Notes: generated by a model from the letters alone, not told the origin. DNA of 64,000 nucleotides from Lanius collurio (GCA_020086605.1 JACBWW010000094.1:650024-714023); one strand, 5' to 3'; shown: positions 10,348 through 22,100, counted from the stretch's first letter. Numbers and translations: made by a program.

Positions 10348-13316
10348 ATGGCGGCGATGGCGGCGCGGGGCCGGTGCCCCGAATGCGGGTCGGCGGCGCT
10401 GGTGGAGGACGCGCACTACGCGCAGCAGCAGCTGGTCTGCGCCGCCTGTGGCTGCGTCCTGGCCGAGGGGCTCCTCACCACCACCTACACCGAGGAGGAG
10501 CATCTGCGGGGTGCGGCAGCGGAACCGGGAGCGTCCGCGCTCGGGGTGGTGCAGAACCGACCGTGCGAAGCGCGTTGGGGCCTCTCTGAGTCGGTCCGAG
10601 AAGCGAAGCGCTGCCCGAGCTGTGTCTCGGTGTCCCTCCCGGTGCCCGCGGGGCCGTGCCGGGCACTGCCGGGTCGGACCGGCCGCTCCCCCCTCCCTCC
10701 ATCCCCCCAAACACCGGCAGGGTTTTCCATCGTAGGGCACACCCGCAGCATTTGCCTGCCAGGGTTTAGGCTTGGAGCCGGTGATGAGCTTTTAATTTAA
10801 AGTGTGGAATCTCTTATTATTAAAAGAAATTATTAAAATCTCATTTAAATATCTTAGAAGAGCTTTAAGTCCAGCGGGGCAGCCCCGAGGCCATTGCCTG
10901 GCTCTGTCTGTAGGGACGCCATGGCTCGGAGGAGATCCCAGAGCTCAGTGTTGCCCGTGCTGCTCTAACTCAGTGCCCTCAAACGATTCTGATTGTTGGA
11001 ATCCGGTTCTCTGGGCATCTGGTTGCCCCAGAGCCGGACGACTCTGTCCCCTGGATTCCCTGCAAGACTGACTGACCCCACCCTGTTTTCCAGAGGTGGC
11101 CTATTCCCAGAGCACTGGCCAGAAGGAGCAGCTGAGCCGCTGCCTGCAGCGAGGTAAGAGCAGTTCCTCCACACCCCGATCCTCCCTGGCTGCTGCTCCC
11201 GTTTGTTTCTAATGGTAAAAAAGTGTTTAAAACCCTTCGGAGCTGGCGGCAAAGCAGGGGGAGGGCAGTGGGTGCTGCATCCAGCCGGTGCCTGCCCCGC
11301 CCCGAGGGACTGGGAGGTGTTGTAGTGCCATCTGTGGGGCTGCCCGTGCCGGGGCTGGGTGCGTGCTGCCTGCTGCGGTTCTGAGGAGAAATTGCTTGAT
11401 CCGATGTCTGAGGGCAGCGTCTTCCCGCAGGGATCCGGCGGGTCCAGGACCTCTGCAAAGTCCTGCAGCTGCCGGCAGTGTTTGAGGAAACGGCCGTGTC
11501 CTACTTCCAGAGGGCTCTGCAGCTCCCCGCCTTCCACCTGGTCAGCCTGGAGAAGAAGGAGCTGCTGGGGGGCTGCTGCGTGTTCGTGACGTGCCGCCAG
11601 CACAACTGGCCCCTGACCATGGGCACCGTCTGCTCCCTCCTGTACGCGAAGCAGGACCTGTTCGCCAGCGTCTACCTGAGCCTGCAGAAGGAGCTGGGGC
11701 TCTCCGTGCCTGCCCTGAGCCTGGCAGACCTGGTGACAACGCACCTGAACAGGTGATGGGGCCCCTTCCACCCATTTCACAGCCCTTGTTTGTCTTGGGT
11801 GGGTGGAGAGGCCGAAATGTGGCCCTGGGCAGGGCTGAGTTGTGACACAGATGTGTGTGCTCAGGCTGGGCTGGCTTTTGTCCCTCCCTTGTCACACCTG
11901 GGCTGTCATTGTCATCCTTTACCATTCTCATTTTGGAGAGGGCAGAGAGGTCCTCAGGGAGGCATCATGAAGCACAGAATCCCAGAGTCACTGAGGTTGG
12001 AAAAGATCTCTGAGGCCATCAAGTCCAGCCCATGCCCAATGACCCCCTCATCACCCAGCCCAGAGCACCGAGTGCCACATCCAGGCCTTCCTTGGACACC
12101 TCCAGGGATGGGCACTCCAACACCTCCCTAGCAGCAATTCCAATGCCTGAGGAGCCTTTCTGTAAAGAAATTCCTCCTGATGTCCATGAGCAGCAGCCCG
12201 TGGCAGGAGCAGGGTGTGTTTGTCCCAAAGGCCCCCCTGGAGCCCAGTGTCGGAGGTTTCCCCTGACCATGGCCTCTTTGCTCCCGCAGCTTCCGGCTGT
12301 TCCAGCCCACGGCCAGCGTCCCTGCACCATTCCTGGAGGACAAGGAGAAGCTGCTGGCCCGGACCATGGGCATTGTGGAGCTGGCCAGCGAGACGTGGCT
12401 GGTCACTGGCCGGCACCCCGTGCCCATTGTCACGGCCGCGGCATTCCTGGCATGGCAGTCGCTGCAGCCCGGCCCGCGCCTCTCCTGCCCCTTGGCGCGG
12501 TTCTGCCGCCTGGCAGGGGTGGATCTGCCCCCACCAGCCCACCTCAGGCTGAAGGAGCTGCAGGAGATCCTGCTGGGAATGGCCTCCCAGCTCTCCTGGC
12601 TGCGCGGCTTTACCTTGGACAAGAAAACGGTGGTGAAGCACATTGGGGACCTGCTGCAGCACCGGGTGTTCCTGCTGAAAAACGCCTTCAGCCAGCAGGA
12701 CGAGGAGGAGCAGCACCACACAGCCCTGAGCCAGGGCTCCCCAGGCCAGGACTCCATGGGCCAGGGCTCCCTGGATAAGGACTCCCTGGATAAGGACTCC
12801 CTCGATAAAGACTCCTCGGATAAGGACTCCCCAGGCCAGGATTCCCCAGGCCAGGGCTCCGTCAGCCAGGGCTCCCCAGATAAAGACTCCCTGGATAAGA
12901 ACTCCCTGGATAAGAACTCTCTGGATAAGGACTCCCTGGATAAAGACTCCCTGGATAAGAACTCCCTGGATAAAGACTCCTCAGATAAGAACTCCCTGGA
13001 TAAGAACTCCCTGGATAAAGACTCTCTGGATAAGGACTCCCTGGATAAGGACTCCCCAGGCCAGGGCTCTCACAGCTCTCCTCTGGTGGTGCAGAAAGGC
13101 TGTCCCTCGGCAGGGCAATGCCAGCGTGGGGGCACCCTGAGGCCCCTGCTCCCACCCTGCCTCATCCACCCGAGGAAGAGGCTGCGTCCGGCAGCTCCAA
13201 GCGCTCCGGCCTCGGCCACCACGGGCGACGAGCCCATCTCGGACAGTGAAATCGAGCAGTACCTGCGGAGCCCCGAGGAGATCCGGGCCTTCAGGAAGGC
13301 CAAGGCCTGGCTGTGA
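10348..13316 (+). CDS. BRF2: TFIIB-related factor 2 (BRF2), complete, four exons
   Basis: Pol III initiation factor for gene-external (type 3) promoters such as U6 and tRNA-Sec; it acts with SNAPc, TBP and BDP1 in the nucleus. Exons 10348-10510, 11094-11153, 11431-11752 and 12290-13316 join in phase to 523 codons. Residues 10-36 form a TFIIB-type zinc ribbon (CPEC...CAACGC). Two cyclin repeats follow, with [20 protein letters not shown] in the first and [20 protein letters not shown] in the second. The C-terminus ends in the conserved [11 protein letters not shown] segment. The human protein is 419 residues from memory; the extra length is nearly all a 115-residue pentapeptide repeat (329-443). 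Start choice: two in-frame ATGs, at 10348 and 10357; the first is used here, the second would remove three residues. Confidence 0.96.
11972..12188 (-). mobile_element. CR1 LINE 3' fragment
   Basis: Inside BRF2 intron 3. The sequence cagaatcccagagtcactga, then ggttggaaaagatctctgag and the later lysine-rich-looking gtaaagaaattcctcctgat, is the reverse complement of the 3' terminal part of chicken repeat 1. It is a short, 5'-truncated copy with no ORF of its own. Confidence 0.85.
12729..13073 (+). repeat. BRF2: Coding 15-bp minisatellite in BRF2 exon 4
   Basis: 23 consecutive in-frame 15-bp units. Two related types occur: ggccagggctcccca-like (GQGSP) at both ends and in the middle, and gataaggactccctg-like (DKDSL or DKNSL) making up most of the array. 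No unit breaks the frame, although bases vary between units. Encodes residues 329-443, a highly charged Ser/Asp/Lys linker between the second cyclin repeat and the C-terminal pin region. Confidence 0.97.
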
Positions 13317-13530
13317 AGGAGGCCATGGCCCAGAGGATGGTGCTGCCTGGGAGAGTTTTGGGACCAAAAGTGTGAAGCCCACCAGTGGCAGAGCGAATGT
13401 GCTGCAGTGACAGTCACCTGGGGAATGAGGCTGTGGGGAGGGAGCAGGCTGGGTCCTCCTTAATGTGCTGGACCAAAAATGGGGCTTTTTATGGAGTGAC
13501 TGCTTCAGGTCATGTTACATTTCTGTTATA

Positions 13531-13536
13531 AATAAA
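13531..13536 (+). promoter_or_regulatory. BRF2: BRF2 poly(A) signal
   Basis: Canonical AATAAA 215 bp after the BRF2 stop, followed by G/T-rich sequence, so the BRF2 transcript should end near 13550. Confidence 0.8.
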
Positions 13537-13688
13537 GGTGCAGGTGCCAGGTTTTCCAGGGCAGCCTCACTTCGGACTTCTCATTCTTCATCAGAATGAC
13601 TTTATGAGGGTAAAAAAACTGCAGGCCAGGCTGTATTTGAACATGAAGTCTGAGAGAAATACAGGAGAACTTGGCAGATTGGCATATC

Positions 13689-13694
13689 TTTAAT
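13689..13694 (-). promoter_or_regulatory. ADGRA2: Candidate ADGRA2 poly(A) signal
   Basis: ATTAAA on the minus strand, 1.7 kb after the ADGRA2 stop, at the edge of an AT-rich stretch. A second ATTAAA lies near 14004. Either could end ADGRA2 only about 120-450 bp from the convergent BRF2 end. Confidence 0.4.
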
Positions 13695-15393
13695 ATATTA
13701 AACAAAATGTATCTGCTAGAAACATTCTATTCATATAAAAATGCAGAAAGACCCCCTTAAAGGCATTTCTTTGGCATATTTCCCTTCCCTCCCCCCAGAT
13801 CTCGCAGGAAGCTCTGTTGATATGTCATTCGCTTGTAAACAGACAAAACAAAGTGTAATTAAGGATACAAAGCTTTTTCTCTAATACTGTCACAACGCAG
13901 CAAGCGATAGAACCACAGGGCATCAGCCAGGCCAGAGAGGCTGCAGGAGCCATGGCAAGGGTTTAAACTGTGTTAAATACCAGGGACAATGAAATATTTA
14001 AACATTTAATTGGGCAGAGAAGCTGAGGCAGGTGGGCAGTGGCAGGTTAAGCCCAGGGGTGCCCCAGCCCTGTGGAGTGAGTGGTTCCCAGGGGAGACCA
14101 ATCCCCACTAAGTGCTTTTCCTCCCCTGGCTCATGGCCCTGCCAGCCCCATGACCTCCTGGAGGTAGCTACGTAATTAAACACATTTGCATGCAGGGGAA
14201 ACTGAAGCAGGGGAGGCTGGAGAGGGCAGGGGAGGCACCAGGCTCCCACCTTCCTCCTGTGCTTTGCTGCAGCCTCTCTGTGGCCTGGCCGTTTTACCTG
14301 TGTGCTGGGAAAAAGGGGAGACTTGTTTTTCAGTGGGAACAGTAAGTGCTTATCCAGGTTCCAGCCCTTTGCACCATGGGAGCTGTCAGAGGAAGGTCCC
14401 CAATTCCTTGGCATCATTCTCCTGCATTCCCAGGCATGGTCCCTGCTCCCCAGAATGATCTCTGCCTTCTTAAGAGCAAGCGTAGGTCTCTTCTGAGCTT
14501 CTGCTCCTGGATTAAGGACACAGAGCTGCTCTGGATCTCTCCCACCTCTTGGTTCTTTGGTGCTTTGGCACAAAGGGTCAGTCCTGGCTCCAGCAGCAGC
14601 ACAGCTCTGCTAGCCCACCCCATTGCATGGCTTGAACCTCTGAGGGCCTGGGAGCATTTTCTGTCTGTGATTTTAGTGTCTGGAGCCTTTTCTGGCTGTT
14701 CTTTTAGTGTCTGGCATTAAAGCAGTGCAGACAATTGCCTCACCTTGGAGCTGAGGCTCCTCTTACCTTGTGCTTGGCTTTGCAATATGGCTTTGGCACC
14801 GCACAACCCCCAGGGCTGACATGCAGGTAGGAACATTCAGGAGGGAGCAGCTGCTCTCCAGAAGCAGTTTGCTCAGGCTGGGGCTGCGGTGCCTGGACGT
14901 AAAGGGCACTTGGAGTGGTCCCTCAGCGGGAATATTGCAGTCGTGGCACGAGTGGGCCCTGGCCCAGCGCCTGCTCCCAGGGCACAGGGGCGGGAGTGGG
15001 GCCCTCATGTCACCTACGGCTCTGTCTATACATATATACATTCAATAATATAGCTTTGAAAAATAGACATTTCCTCTGTAAAATATAAAATAGCATTTAG
15101 GATCAATCTCAAGTGACATGCAGGAGTGATTAAAGCACGGCTGCAATTCTGGCTGCTGATGGGCAAGGATTGCCTGGAGCCACCGGCACCGCGGCGGGAA
15201 GCTCGGAGCCTCCTCGGGGCGATGGGTGGGCCCGGGGTCGCGCTGTGCCCGGGGTCGCCAGAGCCCCCGGCCGTGCCGCCCACCCCTGCTAGTGCATGTG
15301 GGGATTCCCGCAGCGCTGCCACCGCCATGCCCCGAGCAACTCCGGCCGCGGCTCCCGCAGGAAAACGCTGCGGCCGTCGGTCCTTCCCCACCT
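13695..15393 (-). other. ADGRA2: Predicted ADGRA2 3' UTR
   Basis: No coding exon. The stretch runs from the ADGRA2 stop codon (15394-15396) to the candidate poly(A) signals. It has AT-rich segments at 13680-14010 and 15020-15130 that contrast with the GC-rich coding exon, as expected for a 3' UTR. Confidence 0.55.
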
Positions 15394-16160
15394 TCACACG
15401 GTGGTTTCGCTCTTCCAGAGGCCCGTCTTCATGCCGGCCACGCTGTCGGCGCTGGCCAGGTTGATGTCGTACTTGCTGCCCTTGAGGCCGCCGTTGTGGC
15501 TGCCCACGTTGAGGGGGTAGGAGCGGCGCTTCGCCTCCCTCTCGGCGCTGCCGCCCGGCCGCAGGTTGTCCCGGCTGCCGCTCCTCCGGCGAGCCTCGGC
15601 GAAGTCGGACACCCGCCGCCCGCCGTCGCTGCCCTCCGAGGGGCTGGGCACCGCCGCCTCCGCATCCTGCGCCACCCGCGGCCCCGCGCGGCCGCCGCTG
15701 GCCGGGCTGGTCCTGCCGCTGGGGAAGCTCTCGGAGTGGCTGTTGTGGAGGCTCCCGCTCTCGCTGGACGGCTGGTCCGAGGGCCCCCGCAGCATTTTCA
15801 AGCGGTGGTGCTTCCCGTCCCGGCACGGCTTAGTTCTGCCCCGGTGGCTCCTGCGGCCGTGGAGGTTGCTGGTGTGCCTGACGGGCTTCCCTTCGGCAGG
15901 GTCCGGCTCCGGGCAGGGCGCCGGGCGAGCGTCCGCCTGGCTCTGGGCTACCTGCAGGTTGGTGAGCTTGCAGCGGCCACCGGCAGAGCCGGCGCTGCTG
16001 GGCGAGGAGGAGGAGGAGGCGCCGGAGCGAGCGGCCTCTGGGTCGCAGCCGATGAAGACCTGCGAGCCGTCCTCTGGCCCCAGCCCGGGGTGGACGTAGG
16101 CCTGCATGGGCAGCGCGTTCCGGTACGACGGGCAGCAGGAGAACCAGGAGCTGAGCACGT
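15394..16160 (-). other. ADGRA2: ADGRA2 cytoplasmic tail with PDZ-binding end
   Basis: About 250 residues after TM7 in the last exon. They include the conserved [12 protein letters not shown] and [15 protein letters not shown] segments, a basic His/Arg/Lys stretch, and the last residues [11 protein letters not shown]. The final ETTV (15397-15408) is a class I PDZ ligand known in GPR124 to bind DLG scaffolds. Multiple Ser-rich patches could be phosphorylated. Confidence 0.9.
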
Positions 16161-19100
16161 CCCGGCGCCGCAGGCAGTGATGGACGACGATGAAGAGCCC
16201 CAGCGCCACGGCGGTGACGCCGTAGAGGCAGCTGAAGACGATGTTCAGGTACCAGCGCTGGGACACGGCCATGGCGCCGAACGTCCACAGGGCCACATAC
16301 AGCGCGTGGGTGGCCACCAGCGCCCAGAACTGCACCCGCAGAGAGTAGACACCATCCCCCTCGGGGCAAGGAGGCCCCGAGTTCAGCGTCACCGAGATGG
16401 ACCCAGAGTCTGTCAGGAGGTCGCTGGTTCCCCCCAGCCGTGGCGGTGGCTCCAGCGGCTCCGGGATCTCTTTCCGGCGTGACGGTCGGCACTGGAGGCT
16501 GAGCCCGGCACAGAGGAAATAAATCCAGGTGACGAGCAGGATGAAAGCCACGGGGACGTAGAAAGCGCCCAGGCTGGGCCGCCACACCAGCCAGCAGCTG
16601 TGCGGGAGGAGAGGGGCTCTGAGGGGTCGTGGTGTGGAGCTGCTTGGCAACCCTGCCCTGATGGCACGGGCTCTCTGGAGCCATGCTGGCTGCCTGGATG
16701 ATTTTTTTCCCAGCATATGGATAACTCTTGGCCTAACTCACTGACCTTTTCCCAAACTTCTCCAGATTCCCAGTACCACCAGTTCCCCTGCCCCAGCAGA
16801 GGGAGGCCACCCATGTAGGAGGAAGGAAGGGTTGAGCAGGGCCACTTACTAGGGATGGTTGTCATGGTAGTTTTGGATGTTGACAGCTGCTGTGATCCCA
16901 CAGATGATGAGGGGGATCCCGCCGGCGATCAGGTAGAACCTGTGGGGGGCAAGCAGTGTCACTGCACACCTGGAGCCAGTGGAAGAGCACAGGATGGGCT
17001 TGTCTGGAAGAGCAAGTCCCACCCCAGCCCCTGGAGATGCCCCCGTGGGGCCGGGGGAAGGGGAGTCTGTACCGCAGCATCGGTCTGGGGGCTGCCTGGG
17101 ACGTGTCCCCGTCTGGCTGCTGCGGCGCCTTCCAGGTCACCTCCTTATAGAGCACTCGGGCTGTCACCGCCATCCAGAGCAGCGTGGAGAGGGACGAGTA
17201 GTGCAAGATGATGCCGACCTGTGGGAGGAGGCCTCGGTTGGGGCGGGGATGCTGCAGACATTGCTGTGCCCCCCAGTCCCCATCCCGCAGGACCCCGCGG
17301 TGCTGGGCTCTGCCCGGTACCCACGGCCTGGCACATGGCCCGGTAGCCGGTGAGGGTGATGCCTCCTGCGAAGACAGCGGCCGTCATGGCGATGTGGAAG
17401 CAGAGGTTAAGCAGCATGTGCCAGCCCTTCCGCGGGATGAGGATGGTGCTGTAAGGGCAAGAGGCACAGTGGGCACCTGTGAGCACCAGTCCGGCCCCGA
17501 GAGAGCCATGGCTCCCTTTGGCACAAATCCTGCATCTGGGGGGATGCACCAACAGCCTATCCCTGGCCATGGAGCATGGCTGGAGGAGATGATGTACAGG
17601 TGCATGCCTGCACATGGGCGAAGGACCAGAACCCAGGACACCTGGGGCAGTGCCACTTGCTGGGCAGCACATTCCTGGAGGGTCATCGCCTGAGAACCCA
17701 TGTCCTAAAGGGCCCTGTCACTGGACAGCCATCCCCACACACCTTCTCCTGGCTGTTGGCACCTGGGGAGCTCCTCCCGCTGCCCACAGAGATACCCACT
17801 CCAGCACAGCCCCCAGACCCCTGCCACAGGCACTGAGATGCTCCCTCACCCATGGTGGACGATGTAGGTGATGATGGTGGTGAAGAGGCAGAGCAGCAGC
17901 ACGGCCGTGCAGGTGTACATGGCCGGGTGCAGCACCTCTGTAGCGCCTTGTGCCTCGCTGGGGAACCCACTGAGCTCCTGCACAGCACAGCACAGCTCGT
18001 CAGACCCCACAGCACCCTCCCTGTGCCCCGACCCACCCCACCACCCTCCTGCAGCCCCCCACTCCCCACCACAGCAACACGCCCACCCTGCTGCTTGCCC
18101 TGCACCTACCATGAGCACGGCCACGTTGCTGAGGTGCCGGCAGTGCAGGGAGGTGACATTGGGCTCGCGGGCGGCCAGCTGGCACCCCTCGGCGCTCCAG
18201 CCCCCCATGCCCCCCAGCACCTCGAAGTTCCAGTATGCAGCCACGGGGTCCGTGCCCTCCCCGGGGTGTCGCAGGGACACAGCCACCGGCTCTGACAGGT
18301 TCCCCACTCCACAGCCATCTGCAGCCACAGAGAAACCTGCTCAGCAGGACAAGTGACACCCCTCCACCCTCCAGAGGGGCTGGACACAGGGGACTCTGCA
18401 CATCCCATAGGCACATTGCGATCTCCCCATGAGGGCCCCGGGGATGGGTCTGCACTGGGGGGCACCAGCACAATGCCCCAGGGAGCCCCACAGGGCACCG
18501 CCCCATGCCGCCCTTACAGGTCCCGGCGTAGATGACTGGGGTGGCCACACTGCGGCGTTTGCCATCGTCAGCCAGGCGGGAGGAGTTCCCGGTGCTGCAG
18601 AAGAGTTTCCCGTTACGGAAGACCAGCAGCTGGAGCTTGCAGTCGGCCCCCGACGTGGCTGGGACTGGGCTGGCGAACAGGCTGGGGGGCAGCTGGATGG
18701 AGGCCAGGGCGATGCTGTTCTGCGGGTGCACGGTCACTGGTGAGCAGGGGCCGACCCCCATCCCCCCGTCCCCCGGCATTCCCGTACCTTGATGTGGAAG
18801 CTGGTCAGGGAGACGTTGGGCCGCCCCGTGGTGCAGCGGAGCCTGAGCTGCTGGTCGGGCATGGGCTCGGCCCCCCGCTCGGCCAAGGGGGGACGTCCTG
18901 GGGGGGGCCCCTCCCGTCGCTGGAATGCCACACAGCTCAGCCCCACGTAACTTTGGGGCTTCACCACGTATGCCTCAAAGGCGATGTTGCGAGAGTTCTG
19001 CCAGGCACAGCACCGTGGGGTGGTCATCAGCCCTGGCAGGGGCAGAGACCCCCTGGCATTGCCAGAGACCCCCCCACCCACCCACTCCTCTCTCTCCAGC

Positions 19101-22100
19101 CTCCCCGCATCCAGCCCCACCCCGTGTTCCCCCTCACCACTGCCATGTGCTGGGAGTTGCTGCCCAGTGTGTGGGCTGCGATCCTCTCCAGAGAGCGCAC
19201 GATGCTGGTGCAGGCCTTCTCCTCCTTCTGAGACATCCACAGGATGTGGTCGTCCACCAGCATGATGTTGCTGGCCATCTCCACGATCACGTCTGTCAGC
19301 TGGGGACAGCAAGTGGCTCTGCAAAGAGCTACCACCGTCCCCCATGGAAACACCCTAATTCATGCTTTTCCACCCCAAAAACACCAGGCTGCACTGGGAC
19401 AAGCAGGGGACACCTGCAGTGCTCCTTACCTGCTTAATCTGGTCCACGTAGCCAATAAACTTCTCTATCATCTGGGCAACATAGAGAACATCAACCATGT
19501 CCGAGAAGTTGGCTGCCTCGGCCGTGTAGACGCGGAGCTGGTGGGCCAGGGTCAGGGCGTTGGAGGCGTTGATGGGCATCTGTGGGGCGGCACGGCCACG
19601 GCAGGGCCACGGTCACCGGCTGTGCCTCCTCCAGCCCAGCCGAGTCCCCGGGCCCCCCTCTCACCAGCACGAAGGTGTAGAGCACTCGGGTGATGTCGTT
19701 GGTGTAGAGGCAGTGGGAGTAGTCGCCCTCCTCCCAGCGCCCGGTGCGGTCACAGCGCCGCCACGCCTGCTTCTCGCCAGCCGAGCCCGCGCCCGCCGGC
19801 CCCGCGGCGAACGGGTGCTGCAGGCAGGGCTGGTAGGCCGTGATCCCTGCCAGGGTGCGAGGCCACCTGCGGGCACCCGCGCACGGTGACCACGGGGCAC
19901 TCGCCACCAGCAGCCCGGCTCCGAGCCCGGTCCCCCCGTGCGGCCTCTGCGCAGCGCCACCCGCGGGCACCGCACTCCCCCACAAGCCGCGGCCGCCGCC
20001 GCTGGGCTCTGGGGACGCTCGTGTGATGCTCCCCCAAAAGCCTCCATCCTCTCCAATCCCGTATCCCGCTCGGCTCCGGCAGCGCAGGGGGGAGCGGCGG
20101 GCAGCGGGGGAGCACCGCTAATTTAAGCCACATTGGCTGTGCCAGTAATTTCTATTCCGTAAGGGCCCCGCCGGGGTTACGGCGGGCGCCCGGAGCCTTT
20201 CGTCTCGTGCCAGAGAAATTCCAACACCTCTGCTGCTGGAGCCAGGCTGCGCCGCCGGCACGGGAAGCCCTTCAAAAGCGCCCGCGCTCCCCGCGGCCGA
20301 TAATCGCTACCAGACGCGCGGTCACCTGCGGCGAGGAGAGGCCCCCGCACGCACCGCTCGCTGTTCATGTGGCACCGGCCACGTGTGTCCCCCCCCTGCC
20401 ACGGCACCTGCGTCACCGCGGTCCCCACCTGAAGTCCCCGCGGTTGTTGGTGACCCGCTCGGCAGGGCAGTAGGATGCGGAGGTCTCCAGCACCACGATC
20501 TCCACCTTCTTGCTGACGTTACCCTGGGAGGTGGAGACGGCGCATTCCCACTCGCCGTTGGCGGAGACGTGGATGTTGGAGAGGATGAGCTCGCTGCGGG
20601 CAGAGGAAACGGGCTGGCGCGGCGGGGCTACCCCACAGCGATCCCCCAAGCTTGGGAGCGTGGGGACACGCCATGAAGCACCGAAGGTGCCCACGCTCGG
20701 CAGCCCACCCACGGCACTCGGTATCCACAAACCTGTGAACCCTGTGCCCACGAGTGCCCCCGTCCCTGTCCCCATCCCCATGTGCTCTCTATTGCCATTC
20801 CCATCTCATTTCCATCCCTATCCCCATCTCATCCCTATCTCTGTCCCCATCTCTATCCCAATTCCATCTCCACCGCAATCCCATCCCCATCCCTTACCTG
20901 GTGATGAAGGTGCAGTCATGGATGAGGCTCTCCTCCACGATGACGCCCGTCCGCTCATCCTCCTCCACGGGCTCCCGGTTGTGGAACCACCGGATCTGGG
21001 TGCTGTTGTCCAGGTACGTGGCCGTGCACTGGAAGGGCAGCCGGTCGCCCTGGAAAACCACCTGGCGCAGCGACGGGATGAGGTGGTGGGTGTGCAGCTC
21101 CGGGGCTCCCGCTGCAGGGGACACAGGTGAGCCCGCGCCGCCGCCGCCGCCGCCGCCCCCGCCCCGGTCCCGGCTCACCGCAGCGGAGCTGCCCGTCCCG
21201 CGCCCCGCGCAGGGCGATGCCGCGCAGCTGCCGGGGGAACGCGCACGCCGTCCGCTCCGAAATCTGCGCCAGGCGCTCGCGGGCCCAGGGCAGCACCCAG
21301 CGCAGGTTGCAGTCACACGTCAGGTACTCGGTGGCAAAATCCCTGCAAGGGATGGTGTCACGGAGCACCCGCAGGGCTGGGGCACCCACCAGCCCTGAGA
21401 CCCTCGGCAGGGCCCTCCCTGGGCGCGGAAATCCCAGGGCACCAACTCACACGACTTTCAGGGAGGGGAGCTCGTCAAAAACGCCATGCGGGAGGCTGGA
21501 GAAGATGTTTCCAGACATGTTCCTGCGGCACAAGAGAGAAAGAAGGCATGGAGGGGCGCAGGGAGGTGCTGGGAGAGGGGACCCCACCCAGGCCCCTTGC
21601 TGTGCCCACACACCCCCTCGCTGTCAGGAGATAGGGGACAGGGCTGGCCAGGATGTCCCCAGGGAGCTGCTTACAGTCGGAGGAGGTTGGGGAGCCCCTG
21701 GAAGACGCTCGCACTCAAACAGCCGATGCGGTTGTTGGAGAGGTCCCTGCAAGGTGGGTGGAGGGGCCATCAGGGCTGGCACTGCCCCACTGTCCCCGTT
21801 GTTGTCCCCAGGGCCAGCCCCGGATGGTGCGAGGGGCTGCACCGGCACTTACAGCCGCTTCAGCTCGGGGAGGCCGAGGAAGGCACCGGGCTGAACTGTG
21901 CTGATCAGGTTGTTCTTCAGGTCCCTGTGGGGAGACAGACACAGATCTTGGGGTGCGCTGTCCCCGTCCCCAGGAGACACAGCACGGGGGGGCTGAGGCC
22001 ACGAGCACACCCAATCCAGCCCCCATCTCCTTCCTTGCCCCCCCTCGTCCCCCCCAGGTGCTGCCAACCCCCTATGAGGGCCTCATTAGCAGTTTTCCAT

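Noticed and set aside
9811..10740. 309-codon minus-strand frame across the BRF2 promoter
   Set aside because: It crosses an N and a CpG island, and reads Arg/Pro/Ala low-complexity with no known domain.
13078..13316. BRF2 C-terminal part as a separate gene
   Set aside because: It continues in frame from the repeat and has the conserved [11 protein letters not shown] end of BRF2.
15226..16482. 418-codon open frame antisense to the last ADGRA2 exon
   Set aside because: It mirrors a very GC-rich exon in which stops are rare on the other strand. Composition is low-complexity Ala/Pro/Arg with no domain, and the sense strand is clearly coding.
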